DNA of 64,000 bases from Merluccius polli (taxonomy: Eukaryota > Chordata > Actinopteri > Gadiformes > Merlucciidae): the NCBI GenBank assembly GCA_030340625.1, contig JAOPHQ010004856.1, forward strand, positions 62,001-126,000. Direction: 5' to 3'. A program made the position numbers and the translations under genes. The notes under the pieces are model-generated. The model saw nothing but the letters and a program-made list of their open reading frames with translations, was not told the DNA's origin and ran no database searches. This document shows, one piece after another, positions 46,685-58,268 of this stretch (its first letter is position 1; each line of letters starts with the position of its first letter).

Positions 46685-48157
46685 CTAAGAAATAAGAAAG
46701 AAAAAACACAGAATCATAGTCATTATTGAAACGCTTCAGTTTGTTTCCAAGTTAATAAGAAGAATATGACGCACACACAGACCGAAGAAAATCAATTCAC
46801 CATGAATCATCCAAGCACAAGCGTTATATTTATATTTCATGCCCTCGCTGGCCGCTGTTATCTGGAGAAATGTGTTTGAGACACCGGGTCCCAGAACAGA
46901 AGAAACACAGTTTTGAATGTTTAATATGTTTTAACATCCAAACACTTTTGTTTCTTGGTTGATTTGTTGTCGTTTCGTGGCTCTGTGTAAGATGAAGTGC
47001 CAGCATCTCTTAGCGTCACTTCCTTACTCATGAACGGAGGAGGAGGTCAACATGCACAATCGGTTTTCTTTTTTTTTCAGGCACGATGATGCCTCGTACG
47101 TCGCAGCAAATACGGCAAATACGCCAATAATGCCCCCCGGTCTAAAAATAACCCAGAAGACAATAATGCCCAACAGGAACTAACACGCAGACATGAACAC
47201 TCACCCCCAGTCTCCCACCCACCCAGCCCCATCCTCCCTCTTATGCACCCACTAACAGAATGCACCGCTGTCGGCCATCAGCCCAGAGACACAGATTAGG
47301 AGTAATCTGGAAAAGGCATCTCTGCAAGGTTAATGATGCATGCCTATGAACCTAGGGGATAAGCGTGAACAAGTAGGGACAGGGGGGAGGTTCTTCTGAA
47401 TGGTGGCATGATGGTAGTGATGCTGTGATGCTCTCTAAATTGAAATGTAAGCCATCAAACATGCAGCCGTTCTAGCACTGTCCACAGCACATGAACATGA
47501 ACAACCACATCAACGCTCTGTAGGGCTTGGAGGGTCCTGGTTCAAAAGCATTAAACAACTCCAAAGAAAACATTTGGTTTTTCCTGTGGTTTTGGGCCAA
47601 TGTTAAAAACACAAATCACGCAAATATGGTGTAAGTACTAACATTCTGAGTTTGACATTTTGGCGCATTGACATTGTCATTTTTCCACATGAATAAAACA
47701 AGAATATGTGAACTTAGGGACTGTACGATATTTAGCGGGGGGGGAGGGCCGGTCGCCAGACGATCGGGTTAAAATTGTTCTGCCTGGCCCTCCCCCCTGG
47801 TAAATTTTTATTTTTCCGGGGCCCTCCCCCCGGCTCAAAAAAATTCTCCTAGGCCCTCCCCGCTACGTGAATCAAATAAAATTGGTCGGAAAATGACGTT
47901 TACAAGGTTAAAACGGCCACATAAGCACACATACACACACACGGGTACACACGCAGCAAGAGCAGGGGTTTATGCCACGCTGTGCCTTGAACTTGAGAAT
48001 GGGGACAAGCCTGCTTTTATCAATGTTACGAGACTCCCCCAATAATTTCACAACTTGGCTGATGACATTGTACCTTATAGGCTATTATAAGACAAAACAC
48101 AAACTACTGTGACTAAGAGCGACTAATGATCACCCTGCGATTCTTGGTCTATGTGGT

Positions 48158-49143
48158 CAGTGGCGTCAGTTTGGTTTTAGAAGTGGTGGGGACAATAACC
48201 ATAAGCTTGAGTGTGGTTTGAAAAGTGCTGGGGACCCTTATGTAAGCTATTCATCCATTCAACGCTGCATTACAATATGCTCTACATTCGGCGCGATTGT
48301 CAACGGGGGGGGGGGGGGGGGTCCGCGGTCCGCCAGCCGCGGACCCAGCACCGGACCCGCGGACCCGGCCGCGGACTCAGCCGCAGACCCGAGTCCACAC
48401 ACAGCCCGTGTGCATGCTGTGAGGATGTCATCGTGCGCGCCTATCGCATGATTTAGACTTGACGGTTTCGGCAGACAACCCGTTCTCATCCCAACTCGTA
48501 ATATCCTACCGACGATTTGTCACGCCCGGGGGTGGGGGGGGGGGGTGTTCGTGATTGTCAACGGGAGGGTGGGGGGGGGGGGGGGACCGCGGACTGATGA
48601 CGGGGTTGCGCGATCGTAACCACTGACGGCGGGGGGGGGGGGGAAATAAAAAAATAAAAAAGGTGCCGGATCCGACGTCGGAGGTGACGGAACATATTCC
48701 GGCGTGTTCCGGCCCAAATTAAGCCCTGGATACTGACGCCAAAGGTCCCCTCCCGCGTCTGTGTGAAACGATCTGGGGTCTCATAAACCCGTTCGCGGTG
48801 GTAAGAGACGAGCAGAGTCTACAGCGTCCGCTCGCAGAGCAGAGTCTACAGCGTCCGCAGTCTACTGTGAAACAATTCACTCCAAAAAGGGTTAGGGTTA
48901 GGGTTATGGTTATGGTTATGGTTAGCGTAATCTATCACCGTGACTGGGTTATTATTGGAGTGAATGGACGCTGTAGACTCTGCTCTGCGAGCGGACGCTG
49001 TAGTTGGGATGAGAACGGGTTGCGGTTGAGTATGTGGGGATTTTTTCGGTCGCAATTGGGTTTCACATTTTTAAAAGTGGTGGGGACAAAATTCAAATTA
49101 TAAATAGTGGTGGGGACATGTCCCCCCGTAATCGACGCCTATG
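48158..49143. mobile_element. hAT-type element nested in the Harbinger MITE
   Basis: It starts CAGTGGCGTCAG and ends GACGCCTATG, flanked by the 8-bp duplication TATGTGGT (48150-48157 and 49144-49151). The interior has long G runs, CCGCGGACCC repeats, a telomere-like stretch (48888-48925) and an inverted pair of GTCTACAGCGTCCGC blocks. There is no transposase. Confidence 0.8.
48888..48925 (+). repeat. Interstitial telomere-like repeat
   Basis: About six units of GGGTTA and its variant GGTTAT. Copy 1 of the same MITE has only two units here (19839-19855). Confidence 0.8.
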
Positions 49144-49974
49144 TATGTGGTGCAGTACTTTGGCAAAGGAGACGTTCACTTCCTTACAGGCTATCCTATC
49201 TTTCATTTAAACATCGAACTCGGCATGAGTCATGACGATTGCCCCCCCATAAAATAATTTTCCTCGACCCTCCCCCCAGGCCAAAAATATTCTCCTGGGC
49301 CCTCCCCTAAGGCTTAAAAAAATTATCCTAGGCCCTCCCCCCCTGACGACCGGCCCTCCCCCCCCGGTAAATATCGTACAGTCCCTTAGGGGCATGAAAG
49401 CTGAAAAGCCTTACTTCTTCTCTTGTTATGAATGCATATAATTGTATATCAGTGTATACATTTTTATTTAAATACAATTATGTAGTTTGGATTATGAGGT
49501 TTGTATCTACCAGAGAGAGTCATACAAAATATACCTATCAAATGTATATGCCTAGAAAATGTCTTCCTTAAAGGGACACTAAGTAGTTTTTTAAGTAATT
49601 TATTACCTCAAATCAACGTCTTCATTCATAAATAAGTCCCCATTGGTGTACAATGATCAATGTCAACAATCTCACTTATCCTCCTGAGCGAAGAATCACT
49701 TATCAGAATATACATAGGGCGGGCAAGCTCTATGGAGGCCGCCATGTCTTTCCGGTCTATGGACTCCCGAGAGGGACAAAAAGCTAAAAGGCTAAACGCG
49801 TTTTCACTCAGAGCCAGCGTGACTGGAACAGAGGAGGAGCTTAGCGAGACGCGCTTGTCACTTAAAAAACGATATAAACATGAGAACATAATTCACTATC
49901 TGGAGGAGTAATTACTCATACATGCTCACACTAATGATTCAATGCAGTTTGAAGTTTGTTTGAAATAACGTACC

Positions 49975-50345
49975 CAGTGCTCGAAGTGGGCCGCTACGCA
50001 CCGGTACGCAGCACCGGCACTTCTACATTTTACCCTTTAGCGTACCGGCACTTTTTCTTGCGTACCGGCACTTGTCACAGGCTGCGGTCATAGGTCCGCG
50101 GTGGGTTACGATCCCCCGTTGGTCGTAGCGCGGTGGGTTAATATCCCCCCCCCCGTTGGTCGTAGCGCGGTGGGTTAATATCCCCCCCCCCCCCCCCCCC
50201 CCCCCCCCCGTCGTCGTAGCGCGGTGGGTTAATATCCCCCCCCCCCCCCCCCCCCCCCGTCGGTCGTAGCGCGGTGGGTTAATATCCCCCCCCCCCCCCC
50301 CCCCCCCCCCCCCACGTTGCTTATATTTTTCCACTTCGAGCACTG
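49975..50345. mobile_element. hAT MITE containing a poly-C array
   Basis: The termini CAGTGCTCGAAGTGG and CCACTTCGAGCACTG are flanked by the 8-bp duplication AACGTACC (49967-49974 and 50346-50353). Most of its 371 bp is a tandem array with long C tracts. Confidence 0.88.
50093..50313. repeat. Tandem array of CGCGGTGGGTTA units with long poly-C tracts
   Basis: Five units each contain CGCGGTGGGTTA, then (in four) ATATC and a C run. Run lengths are 5, 10, 28, 23 and 28. Units are joined by GTTGGTCGTAG or a variant. The minus strand is a set of long G runs capable of quadruplex formation. Confidence 0.93.
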
Positions 50346-50644
50346 AACGTACCTCATCATCAGAAACAAAACGTGATGAAGTGGTGTTTGAAGACATGTT
50401 ATCATGTCATAGCTTCTTGAATCTTGACTAATACCGCTTGCCGTAGTTCAAAAACGCGAGGCGCTGGAGAGAATAAATTCGTTTGAATGCAAAATACAAT
50501 TTGACCACTAGATGGGGGAAAAAATTACTTAGTGTCCCTTTAATTCAAAATAATACAGAGCTCTGTTTTCTAATTGGATTTCAAATGTCCCCAATGCGAC
50601 CGGTACCCTCCTATACATACAGACATCAGAAACAGCTGTAGTAT

Positions 50645-51324
50645 AAAGGCCTTTACACAATGGGGGCGTTTTTTTTCATGCGATTAATTCGCACGTAAAT
50701 ATATTTTTTAGAACTGTTGTTTTTGTCATGACTACTTTTACACAGAATGCGAATATTACGTGGCGAAAAAGCAACGTAATTTTTTTTCAGAAGGAGGTCG
50801 ATTTTTCTGAGCTTTCACACAGCAAATAAAGGCATCAATCAATCACATTGTGCGGAACACAAGTTACAACGTCATGACAATGGCGGACCTGTTGATTGTT
50901 TGTTTCTTATCACCCTGTATTATTTGATAAAGGCGCTAGCATCCCCAGAAGGACCTCAAACTGTCCCACCGACATCCTAAATTATGTCCGGAACCGGCCA
51001 TGGTAGAGCTTCAGCTCCTGTATGAGGCAGTGGAATTCTCTTTCTCTTTCTCTACCTTTTAAAATGGGATGCACCCAAAATCTCTTCTTTTGTTGAGTGA
51101 GGAGGGCTAGGACAAGATCATCATCACTGAATGATGTTGAATCCATCATTTTTTCTGAAGGATGAGCTGGCGCGAATCTTTTCAAACCTTTTATTGAACA
51201 ATTGTTGCAACTGTCTCAAATTCGCATCGCTGCCGGTATGAATAGTTTTGATCCGAAATATTTGCAGGCGAGTATTTCGCATTTTCGTGTAATTTATTCG
51301 TCACGCCCTGGTGTGTAAAAGCCT
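50645..51324. mobile_element. Harbinger element, internally decayed
   Basis: The left end has AAAGGCCTTTACACA and the right end TGTGTAAAAGCCT. It encloses a minus-strand transposase fragment (50925-51185). It is related to the MITE at 37711-38434. Confidence 0.7.
50925..51185 (-). pseudogene. Harbinger transposase, N-terminal fragment
   Basis: The minus-strand frame has RFWVHPILKGRE and a following FHCLIQELKL, the typical region just before the DDE domain of PIF/Harbinger transposases. A frame change after about residue 67 leads to an FRMSVGQFEVLL motif (50985-50950), which is the next conserved block. The catalytic domain is missing. Confidence 0.65.
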
Positions 51325-51589
51325 AAACAAGGCATATATCCCCATGTGTTCCTTTGCCCTGACAATGAAGATCTGATTATCCTGTACCATTTGGTTACAC
51401 AACAGCACCCTACATAGTAACACGTTGATATGTCATGTGTCCTCTTTGATCTGCAGACGATCAACGTGCACAATCATGGCTGTATCCTGAGGTACACAGT
51501 GTTCAAGATTATTATTGGATGGCGGCTGCGATCTTAATTAGGGATGTGCAGTTATACTGCATGGCTGGGGAACAGCATGGAGGCATTGT

Positions 51590-51662
51590 GCGTGTGTGTG
51601 GGTGGGTGTGTGTGTGTGCGTGCATGCATGTGTGTGTGTCTGTGTGTGCATGTGTGTGTGCT
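51590..51662. repeat. Imperfect (GT)n repeat
   Basis: GT-rich repeat interrupted by GCATGCATG-like units. Confidence 0.85.
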
Positions 51663-51794
51663 AATGAGACAGATAAGCGTCGCTCCTTCAGTCTGCATAT
51701 GATATGGATGCAGTTAATTAGTCCCACGCTGCTGAGATTATAAAGACCTACCAGGCTCACAGCACATCTTATCATTACTCTCTCTTTCTTGTAT

Positions 51795-51809
51795 ACACAC
51801 ACACATGCA

Positions 51810-51839
<30 letters not shown>
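51795..51839. repeat. (CA)n microsatellite
   Basis: CA repeat followed by a CT-rich stretch. Confidence 0.9.
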
Positions 51840-51841
<2 letters not shown>

Positions 51842-52436
51842 ATCTCTTTCTTTCACTTTCTCTCTCTTCGTATGGACCAACAGTTTCTCCTTCGCACAAA
51901 TGTATACACAGATTCATCTTGGACCCCGCAGTCCTACTATGTGGGAGAAGGCACAGAGCCTTCAAGGGGCAAGAGCAAGGGGCAAAGTAATGCCTTGTTT
52001 CCTGTTTTGTTATGGAGATATTCTACCAAAGAGAAACTCATTCGCAAACTCGTGAGTGGATTAAGCTTTCAGAAGGGGATTTTAATAAGGTGATTTCTAC
52101 AGTGGCCAGTCTATACAGAATTCATTTGAAACCTTTACAGGCACTTTTCTAAGAATGGTCAGTGTCCGGAAAGGATGTTTAAGCTCGTCTTCCCACCGGA
52201 CTAGTGCTGGCTGAGTTTGTGTTCACTGTAAGCCAATTACACGCTTACAGGTCCCCGCCTCAAGCACCTTGATTTGACTTTAGAAGACTAATGTAAAGTC
52301 TGATTTGTGAGACTATACACAGATATGTGAGGTATATAACCTCTTCACATAGGATATTTATCAGTCTTTCCTCCCTCTCTCTCTCTTTCTCTCTCTCTCA
52401 CAGACACACACAACACGGATACCACCAGTGGCCTAC

Positions 52437-52609
52437 CTGAGGCGCAAGCTCCCCGTTGGTGATGATCTTGGCGATAAGACTCCACTTCCTGTTGCTGGTG
52501 GCATTGTGGATCATCTTCCTGCGGAGCAGCTCCCCCACGGAGACGTACTGGAAGCCGTAGCGCTCGGCTATCTTCAGGCTCTGTGTTCCTTTACCGCTTC
52601 CAGGACCAC
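52437..52609 (-). CDS. ak5: Adenylate kinase 5, coding exon 4 (P-loop)
   Basis: 173 nt, entering with two bases of a split Gly codon and ending in phase 0. Acceptor GGCAG and donor GTAGGC are on the minus strand. With exon 3 it creates the Walker A loop GGPGSGKGT (about residues 138-146), which binds the ATP phosphates. It continues with SLKIAERYGFQYVSVGELLRRK and ends at GELAPQ. AK5 is a cytosolic, mainly neuronal nucleoside monophosphate kinase in mammals; this is the first of its two kinase domains. Sequence matches vertebrate AK5 at nearly every position. Confidence 0.96.
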
Positions 52610-52673
52610 CTGCCATGGAGGACAACAGCGTGGTCTTGTTGGTGGTGGATTGGGCAACCAAGGATGTGTGTGT

Positions 52674-52678
52674 GTAAG

Positions 52679-52772
<94 letters not shown>
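52674..52772. repeat. (GT)n microsatellite close to ak5 exon 4
   Basis: About 100 bp of GT on the plus strand, which is (CA)n in the ak5 transcript, ending 64 nt upstream of the exon 4 acceptor. Confidence 0.95.
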
Positions 52773-52776
<4 letters not shown>

Positions 52777-53862
52777 TGCATGCTCTTGCGTGTGTGTATG
52801 CACTTGTGTTTGTGTGCCTGTGGGTGTGAAACTGGACAGGTGTGAGAACCTTGTGTACCCACGTGCACGAATGGTGCGTGCACGTGTGAGACAATGGCAG
52901 TGTGTGCTTTTGTGTGATTTTGTTAATGTAAGTATTATGCATGCATGCCATGGTGGTGGGTGGTGTTGGTGGGAGGGTGTGTGTGAGCATCAGATGAAAT
53001 AAACAGGAACGTGTGATGCTCCTTCGCTCCTCTCTAAACAATATCTTTTCTTTCTCCTCACTCACACTCTTTTAAAAATAGCAAGAAGAGTCGTATTGAT
53101 GGGAGATGAACCAGGATCTGTGTTTGTTCTCATTACTCATAAGTCATGACTGCACCATTTTACTTCTACATGTGTGTGTGGTTGAGTGTGTGGGGATGGG
53201 GTATAACAATACCATAACCTTCAAAAACGAAATCCAAATGGCTTGTATAGTGACTGAGGGGAGGAGGAGGTCAGAGGACGACTAGGCCAGGGGGTGGAGG
53301 TTGATAGATACATGGCAGATGGATCTTGATGGAACACTTCCAGTAACCCACAGAGATGATACATGAACCTTGTTCTTACAGGTTATTTATAATATGAATA
53401 TCATTCAAATTAAGATGGCATCATTTGTCATATGATATCTAGCAGCTGCCATGTTGATGTCACAGGGAAATCACAGGTTACTGTTCATTGAACAGAGCCA
53501 TGACGGAAACCAGATTAGTATAGGATATGCGTCCATCAGGGTGAGGGATGCGGCACATGCAGCAAGATCTTCTCTGTTCATGCTCACACAGAGTATGTGA
53601 AAAATGTGCCACTATGCTAAGATATTAACATATCTGTCCATGCCTCTCTGTCTGTATGTATGTCTGTTCATCCATCTGTTTGTCTGTCTGTCTGTATCTG
53701 TGTATCTGTCAGCTTATAGCTGTCCGTCCACCTGTCACCATCCCACAACACACATGCATGCCACATGCACACACACACACACACTACATTAGAAACACCC
53801 AAGGCCTTTGAGTGTTTCTAATGTAGGGCTAATGAGGTGGTGGTCCGGAGGTGCCTACTTAC

Positions 53863-54030
53863 CGATGACGAGGATGACTTTTGGTCTGGGTCGGGAGGGA
53901 TCAAACACCTCGTACTCCTCAATGAGCTCTGCCGTCTCCGACAGGTCAGAATCACTCTCGATTGAGAACTGACTGATGGGAGGAAGGCGATCGTATCGCC
54001 GGTACGGGAAGTTGGGACTGTCGGGCAGCA
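53863..54030 (-). CDS. ak5: Adenylate kinase 5, coding exon 3
   Basis: 168 nt; begins with two bases completing a Val codon and ends with the first base of a Gly codon. Acceptor CACAG and donor GTAAGT are on the minus strand. It encodes the acidic linker (FPYRRYDRLPP, then QFSIESDSDLSETAELIEEYEVFDP) and the first beta strand of the kinase domain (PKVILVI). Residues are about 83-138. The intron just upstream carries a C homopolymer on the transcript strand. Confidence 0.95.
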
Positions 54031-54045
54031 CTGTGGCAGCATGGT

Positions 54046-54065
54046 GGGGGGGGGGGGGGGGGGGG
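54046..54065 (-). repeat. Poly-C (transcript strand) tract near the ak5 exon 3 acceptor
   Basis: Twenty G on the plus strand, so twenty C in the ak5 pre-mRNA, ending 15 nt before the exon 3 boundary and forming most of its polypyrimidine tract. Confidence 0.9.
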
Positions 54066-56440
54066 AGACATACATATAGAAATACATAATATAAAGTATG
54101 TTATGGATGCACATAAACACACAGAGAGAAAACAAGTTTGTCCCTACTAACAGTGTTGAGAAGATGTGTTGTGTGGAAAGATGGTTTTCGGCTTTTCTTC
54201 CAAACTCCCAGTATCGACTCTGTGTGTGATATGCTTATGATGCCTGAAGGGATGTTCTGTTTATATTTGAGAGATGGGATATAAGAGGGGTATGACAAAC
54301 TAGACTTTTTTAGACTTATAATATAGACTTATAGTATTAATATTAACAAATAATATTTCTGCAGGGAAGCATTTTTTGTTTCCTTGCAGAAATGCAAAAT
54401 CTTCGCTCTTGCCCCTCAGGGACATAGCTAGGCTATGAAATACAAAATCATCTTGCCTTGTCTCTGCCTTGTGAAGCTCTTAATTTCAATAAGCCTGTAC
54501 CTTTTCTAGTTATTGAATTTAAAACATATATAAAGATATGTATATATCTATGTATGTATATAGATCTATATGTACTCCTATCATTAATAATGTTGTAATG
54601 TGTAATGAAATTGATATTTTCTAGCTAGAAAAACTGCAAAAATGTCTTTCGATCTTTCAATTTAACAGCTGATTAGGTCGTAAACTAGTGAGGCCGTTAT
54701 TTACAGTGATTTTAGAACAGCTAGGGGACTGAACGTTTACTAAAACGGTTACTATAGACTACCTAGTAAGACACAAATCATAACAAAAAAAAATCATCAT
54801 TCCACCAAGCAATATTCCTCAAGAGTCAAGACAGCAAAATGGTTGCCAAGCAACACAGGCTAGCATACAGGCTGTAGCATACATGCTTTAGCATACAGGC
54901 ACATTAATACTACAAATAAATTGTTATGCGGTCACAGGTGTGTGTTAAACAACGGCTTAGAGCCAATCAGAATCAAGGAATAGAACTATCCGTTTTATAA
55001 ATGTGCCTTATCTCTTCCCACATGCCTAAAAAGACTTGCATTCATCTGGAGAAAATCGAAAAAAAAATGATGGTGTACAACATAATAAAATAAAATGCAA
55101 ATTTCAAGTTGAAATCGCTTTATGGCTTCTGAAAGTATATGAATTGTTTTAATAATCAAGAGGAAGTAAACAACAGAAATGTATGAAATGATTCAGAACA
55201 CCGTCATCAGAGTATGTGACTCTATTCTGGTATCTGCAGTACAGCGTTCCAACATCCACATTTAGAGACACAAATAAATAATTCAACACCCTAAGTAGGT
55301 TGATCTAAATCAATGTTGTCCCTTTCTATTATACAGCTAAACACACTGTTTTTAATTGTGGCTGCATTATTGAGTGTACAATTTATTACACTTGTTATAC
55401 TCCAAAATAGAGAAAACACAATAACATGCAGGTTGAAAAGAGAACAGAAATATTTTCAGCAAAGATAGATAGATTTAGATCACCAAAGTTTTACATTCAA
55501 CAACACAGCTATTTTGAGCTAAATCACACATTTTGCACTGTGGTGATTTTGCAGAGATGTGAACTGTACTGTTAGGCCTATACTGGTCCAGAGAGTATAA
55601 GCATTAAAAGGGGAAAATTGCACACACAATTGTTTAGATATTTCCTTCCAGCACAGCACATTTGAACTCCAGCTGCCAGTCAAGAAGAATTGTGGGACAC
55701 AGGCAGGGAAATCTCTATCCCTGATTAAGCCTCCATAGCCGGTAGCTAAACACTGCAGCTGGCAGAGTTCATATGCATCCTGTTCCGTTGAGGATTATTA
55801 TTATTATTAGTCTTTACAGACAGCAATATCCCATCTGCACTTAACCAGGCTACACCTCTTACATTTCCCACAAAAGAAAGCTGCAGTCAATGTTTTCTTC
55901 TTCTTCCTCTTTTATTTATTTATTTATTTGTTGATGTCTTTCTAAGGGTCTAAGGGTCTTCACCCATTATTGTTTATGCCATTCTATGCATATGGCTACG
56001 CAGACATTTCCCTAATAATCAGGGATTTATTCTGTTTTATGGTCAAACACAGGATAAACAAACTGCGAATAGGGCATCAACATGGTTGAGTCACGGCTGA
56101 CGCTGGCTTCACTTTGCATTGCAAATATAACATGCATGCAGTTAATGCAGTGCTTTGCATGTACCGGCCACTACTTCCCTGTTGTCACACTGATGATGAA
56201 CATGTCGAATCCTGTTTCGATTCCCACTGGGACCAGCCATGCTAAAAAATGTATGCACTCACTTTATTGTAAAATGCTTTGGATAAAAGCATCCACAAAA
56301 TTGATCCACACATATACTGTATAACAACACCAAAGCCCTTTCATTTCACATTTAACATAATGTATAAATAACGGTTGCACCGCAACGTTTTCAAATTTCA
56401 GTGTATACATTTCTGTGGCTGCATTTCTGCATCGATTTAA
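54066..56440. other. Part of ak5 intron 2
   Basis: AT-rich, no recognised element apart from a short ATT repeat near 55797-55812 and a TTTA run near 55913-55930. Confidence 0.5.
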
Positions 56441-56795
56441 TGCTGCTGTAGGTAAGATTAGAGAGTTGTAAAGAGAGAGAGCAGAAGAGAGCAAGAAAAA
56501 TTAAACAACCAAAAAAACATCCCCTCCCTCTCTACTCCCTCCCTCCCAACGTTTCTCCGCCATTGAGAAGTGTTGCATTCACACACCTCTGATCGACAGA
56601 TGGATTCCCCAAACCAATCAGGGAAGAGTTGCCCAGAAATAAGCCAGGAGCCGTCTAAAATCTAAATTGGCTCATATGGAGGCAGGCGCAGTCAACTCTA
56701 AACAGATCATTTCACAGCGCATTGGGTGGTGGGTGGATTTCTAATAAATTACACTCAAATAATCGCTCTGAAATTAAATCTTACCTACAGCACCT
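56441..56795. mobile_element. TTAA-type MITE, copy B
   Basis: Flanked by TTAA (56437-56440 and 56796-56799), with ends containing CTGCTGTAGGTAAGATT and the complement AATCTTACCTACAGCACCT. Same family as 31708-32191. Confidence 0.8.
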
Positions 56796-56909
56796 TTAAG
56801 CTAAATCCATAAGACCAAATGACCGGTGTCTAATTTATTGTCTCAATAACAAAACATGTACACCGCAAATGTAGGTGGGACTTAAAAATCCTGAACTGCC
56901 ATTGCTCAC

Positions 56910-57096
56910 CGTTTCTGAAGAGGGACCTGCGGGACTGGCCTCCATTGAGGGGGGGCAGGGACTTCTTCTCCTGGCCAACAAAGGTGTCCCATCGCACCTT
57001 CTCAGACCCCCCCAGCTCCCGCACCTTCTTCAGGCAACCCTCCAGGTAGTCGATGGGGTCGTCAGGACGGTAGTACATCAAACCTGTCAACAAGCT
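56910..57096 (-). CDS. ak5: Adenylate kinase 5, coding exon 2
   Basis: 187 nt, starting in phase 0 and ending with one base of a split codon. Acceptor TCCAG and donor GTGAGC are on the minus strand. It encodes residues about 21-82: the rest of the N-terminal docking/dimerisation-type helices (SLLTGLMYYRPDDPIDYLEG, KVRELGG) and the linker segment FVGQEKKSLPPLNGG. The coding match to vertebrate AK5 is clear, with conservative changes only. Confidence 0.95.
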
Positions 57097-57357
57097 CTGG
57101 AGGCAGCATGGAAAAAAACACATGAAGGACAAGCTATCAAATGTAAAGGTAAAGAGGTAGGGAGACAGAGAGACAGAGAGGGAGAGCTATGTCTAGATTG
57201 AGAAAGAGAAAGTATGTGAACAATAAATTCAGATAAAAATCAACAGAGAGAGTGTTGGGAGAGAGAGTGTTTTTGGTTCAGCTACAGCATGGTAGCGTTT
57301 TAATGAGCTAAACTTTTGTGCTCAAGTAACACTGTTGTTGCCCTTGGCTTAGCTCCG

Positions 57358-57486
<129 letters not shown>

Positions 57487-58208
57487 AGAATGGTCCACGT
57501 CCAAGCTGAAGCTATGGGAGATTTGTCCCATGACTTTGAATGTTCTGTAACAATGCATCCTCTAAGCCGTGGCTTTCCCCCCACTTCGCATCCTTCATCC
57601 AACAGCTGGATAATGAGTATAATCAGCTGAATACAATCACTTGTTGGAGAATATTGCAATTTGAGCTTTTTAACTAAATCGATAGCCAATCAGGAGGCTG
57701 TTTGGGGGGTTTGATGTGTTCTTTGTTGACTTTGTAATTGCATGTCATTGGTGTGCTATAACTGCGATGCAGTGAAGCCTATTTAACTAACATTAGGTTA
57801 AACGCTTGACTGGATTTTGTAGAGCTCAAATGCGTCTGGCAATTACAAACCGACTATTACACTGCTGTTAGACTCTGGAGACATTTCTTTATCTGGTTAC
57901 GGCTTCTTCTTATTTACACAACATGCCAGCCTATAGGCTACGCCGCTATTAATTATACATGAAATACAATAAGTAGGGTTTCTTTCATAGACATGTGGTT
58001 AGGTTAGCACGGCGAGCGACGTACATCAATGTCATAAAGAAAGACATCATTTTGTAGCCTACATATTGTCAATTTTGTTGTTATTGTTTGTTTTTACAAA
58101 AATATTTGAGATTATTTTGTAAAAGACAGATATTTCCCCTCTAAAAGTAAGCTAATGAATAATTGCTTTTGAGTTTCGGGGGCACGCGCGTCGCGCGCTT
58201 TCTCTCAC

Positions 58209-58268
58209 CTCAAATAGTTGAGGAATCTCCCGTTTGGCGAGATACTCCTTGGCATCGTTGGTATTCAT
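58209..58268 (-). CDS. ak5: Adenylate kinase 5, coding exon 1
   Basis: 60 nt from the ATG at 58268 to a GTGAG donor, 20 codons ending in phase 0. It starts MNTNDAKEYLAKREIPQLFE, nearly identical to the AK5 N-terminus in other vertebrates, which fixes the start codon. This begins the N-terminal docking/dimerisation-type helix. The upstream sequence is GC-rich with a TATA-like word on the minus strand (58323-58328), about 55 nt before the ATG. Confidence 0.95.

Larger units (their letters stand above)
47717..49385. mobile_element. Harbinger-type MITE, copy 2
   Basis: Same family as 18655-20077, with identical termini GGGACTGTACGATATTTA and TTA duplications (47714-47716 and 49386-49388). About 675 bp belongs to the element; the remainder is a nested hAT (48158-49143) that copy 1 also carries at the same place. 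The two copies therefore share an ancestor that already held the insertion. Confidence 0.87.
49572..50539. mobile_element. TTAA-type non-autonomous element
   Basis: The termini AGGGACACTAAGTA and TACTTAGTGTCCCT are flanked by TTAA (49568-49571 and 50540-50543). This fits Kolobok or piggyBac. It has no transposase and is interrupted by the hAT element at 49975-50345. Confidence 0.82.
46685..52436 (-). other. ak5: ak5 intron 4 (5.75 kb)
   Basis: It holds a Harbinger-type MITE with a nested hAT (47717-49385), a TTAA-type element with a nested hAT (49572-50539), a Harbinger remnant (50645-51324) and two CA/GT repeats. Stretches 46700-47700 and 51860-52430 show no recognisable feature. Confidence 0.85.

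Noticed and set aside
48888..48925. Chromosome end
   Set aside because: Only about six degenerate GGGTTA units are present, inside a transposon with DNA continuing on both sides.
50093..50313. CRISPR-like array
   Set aside because: The units are separated by homopolymers, not unique spacers, and the DNA is from a fish nucleus.
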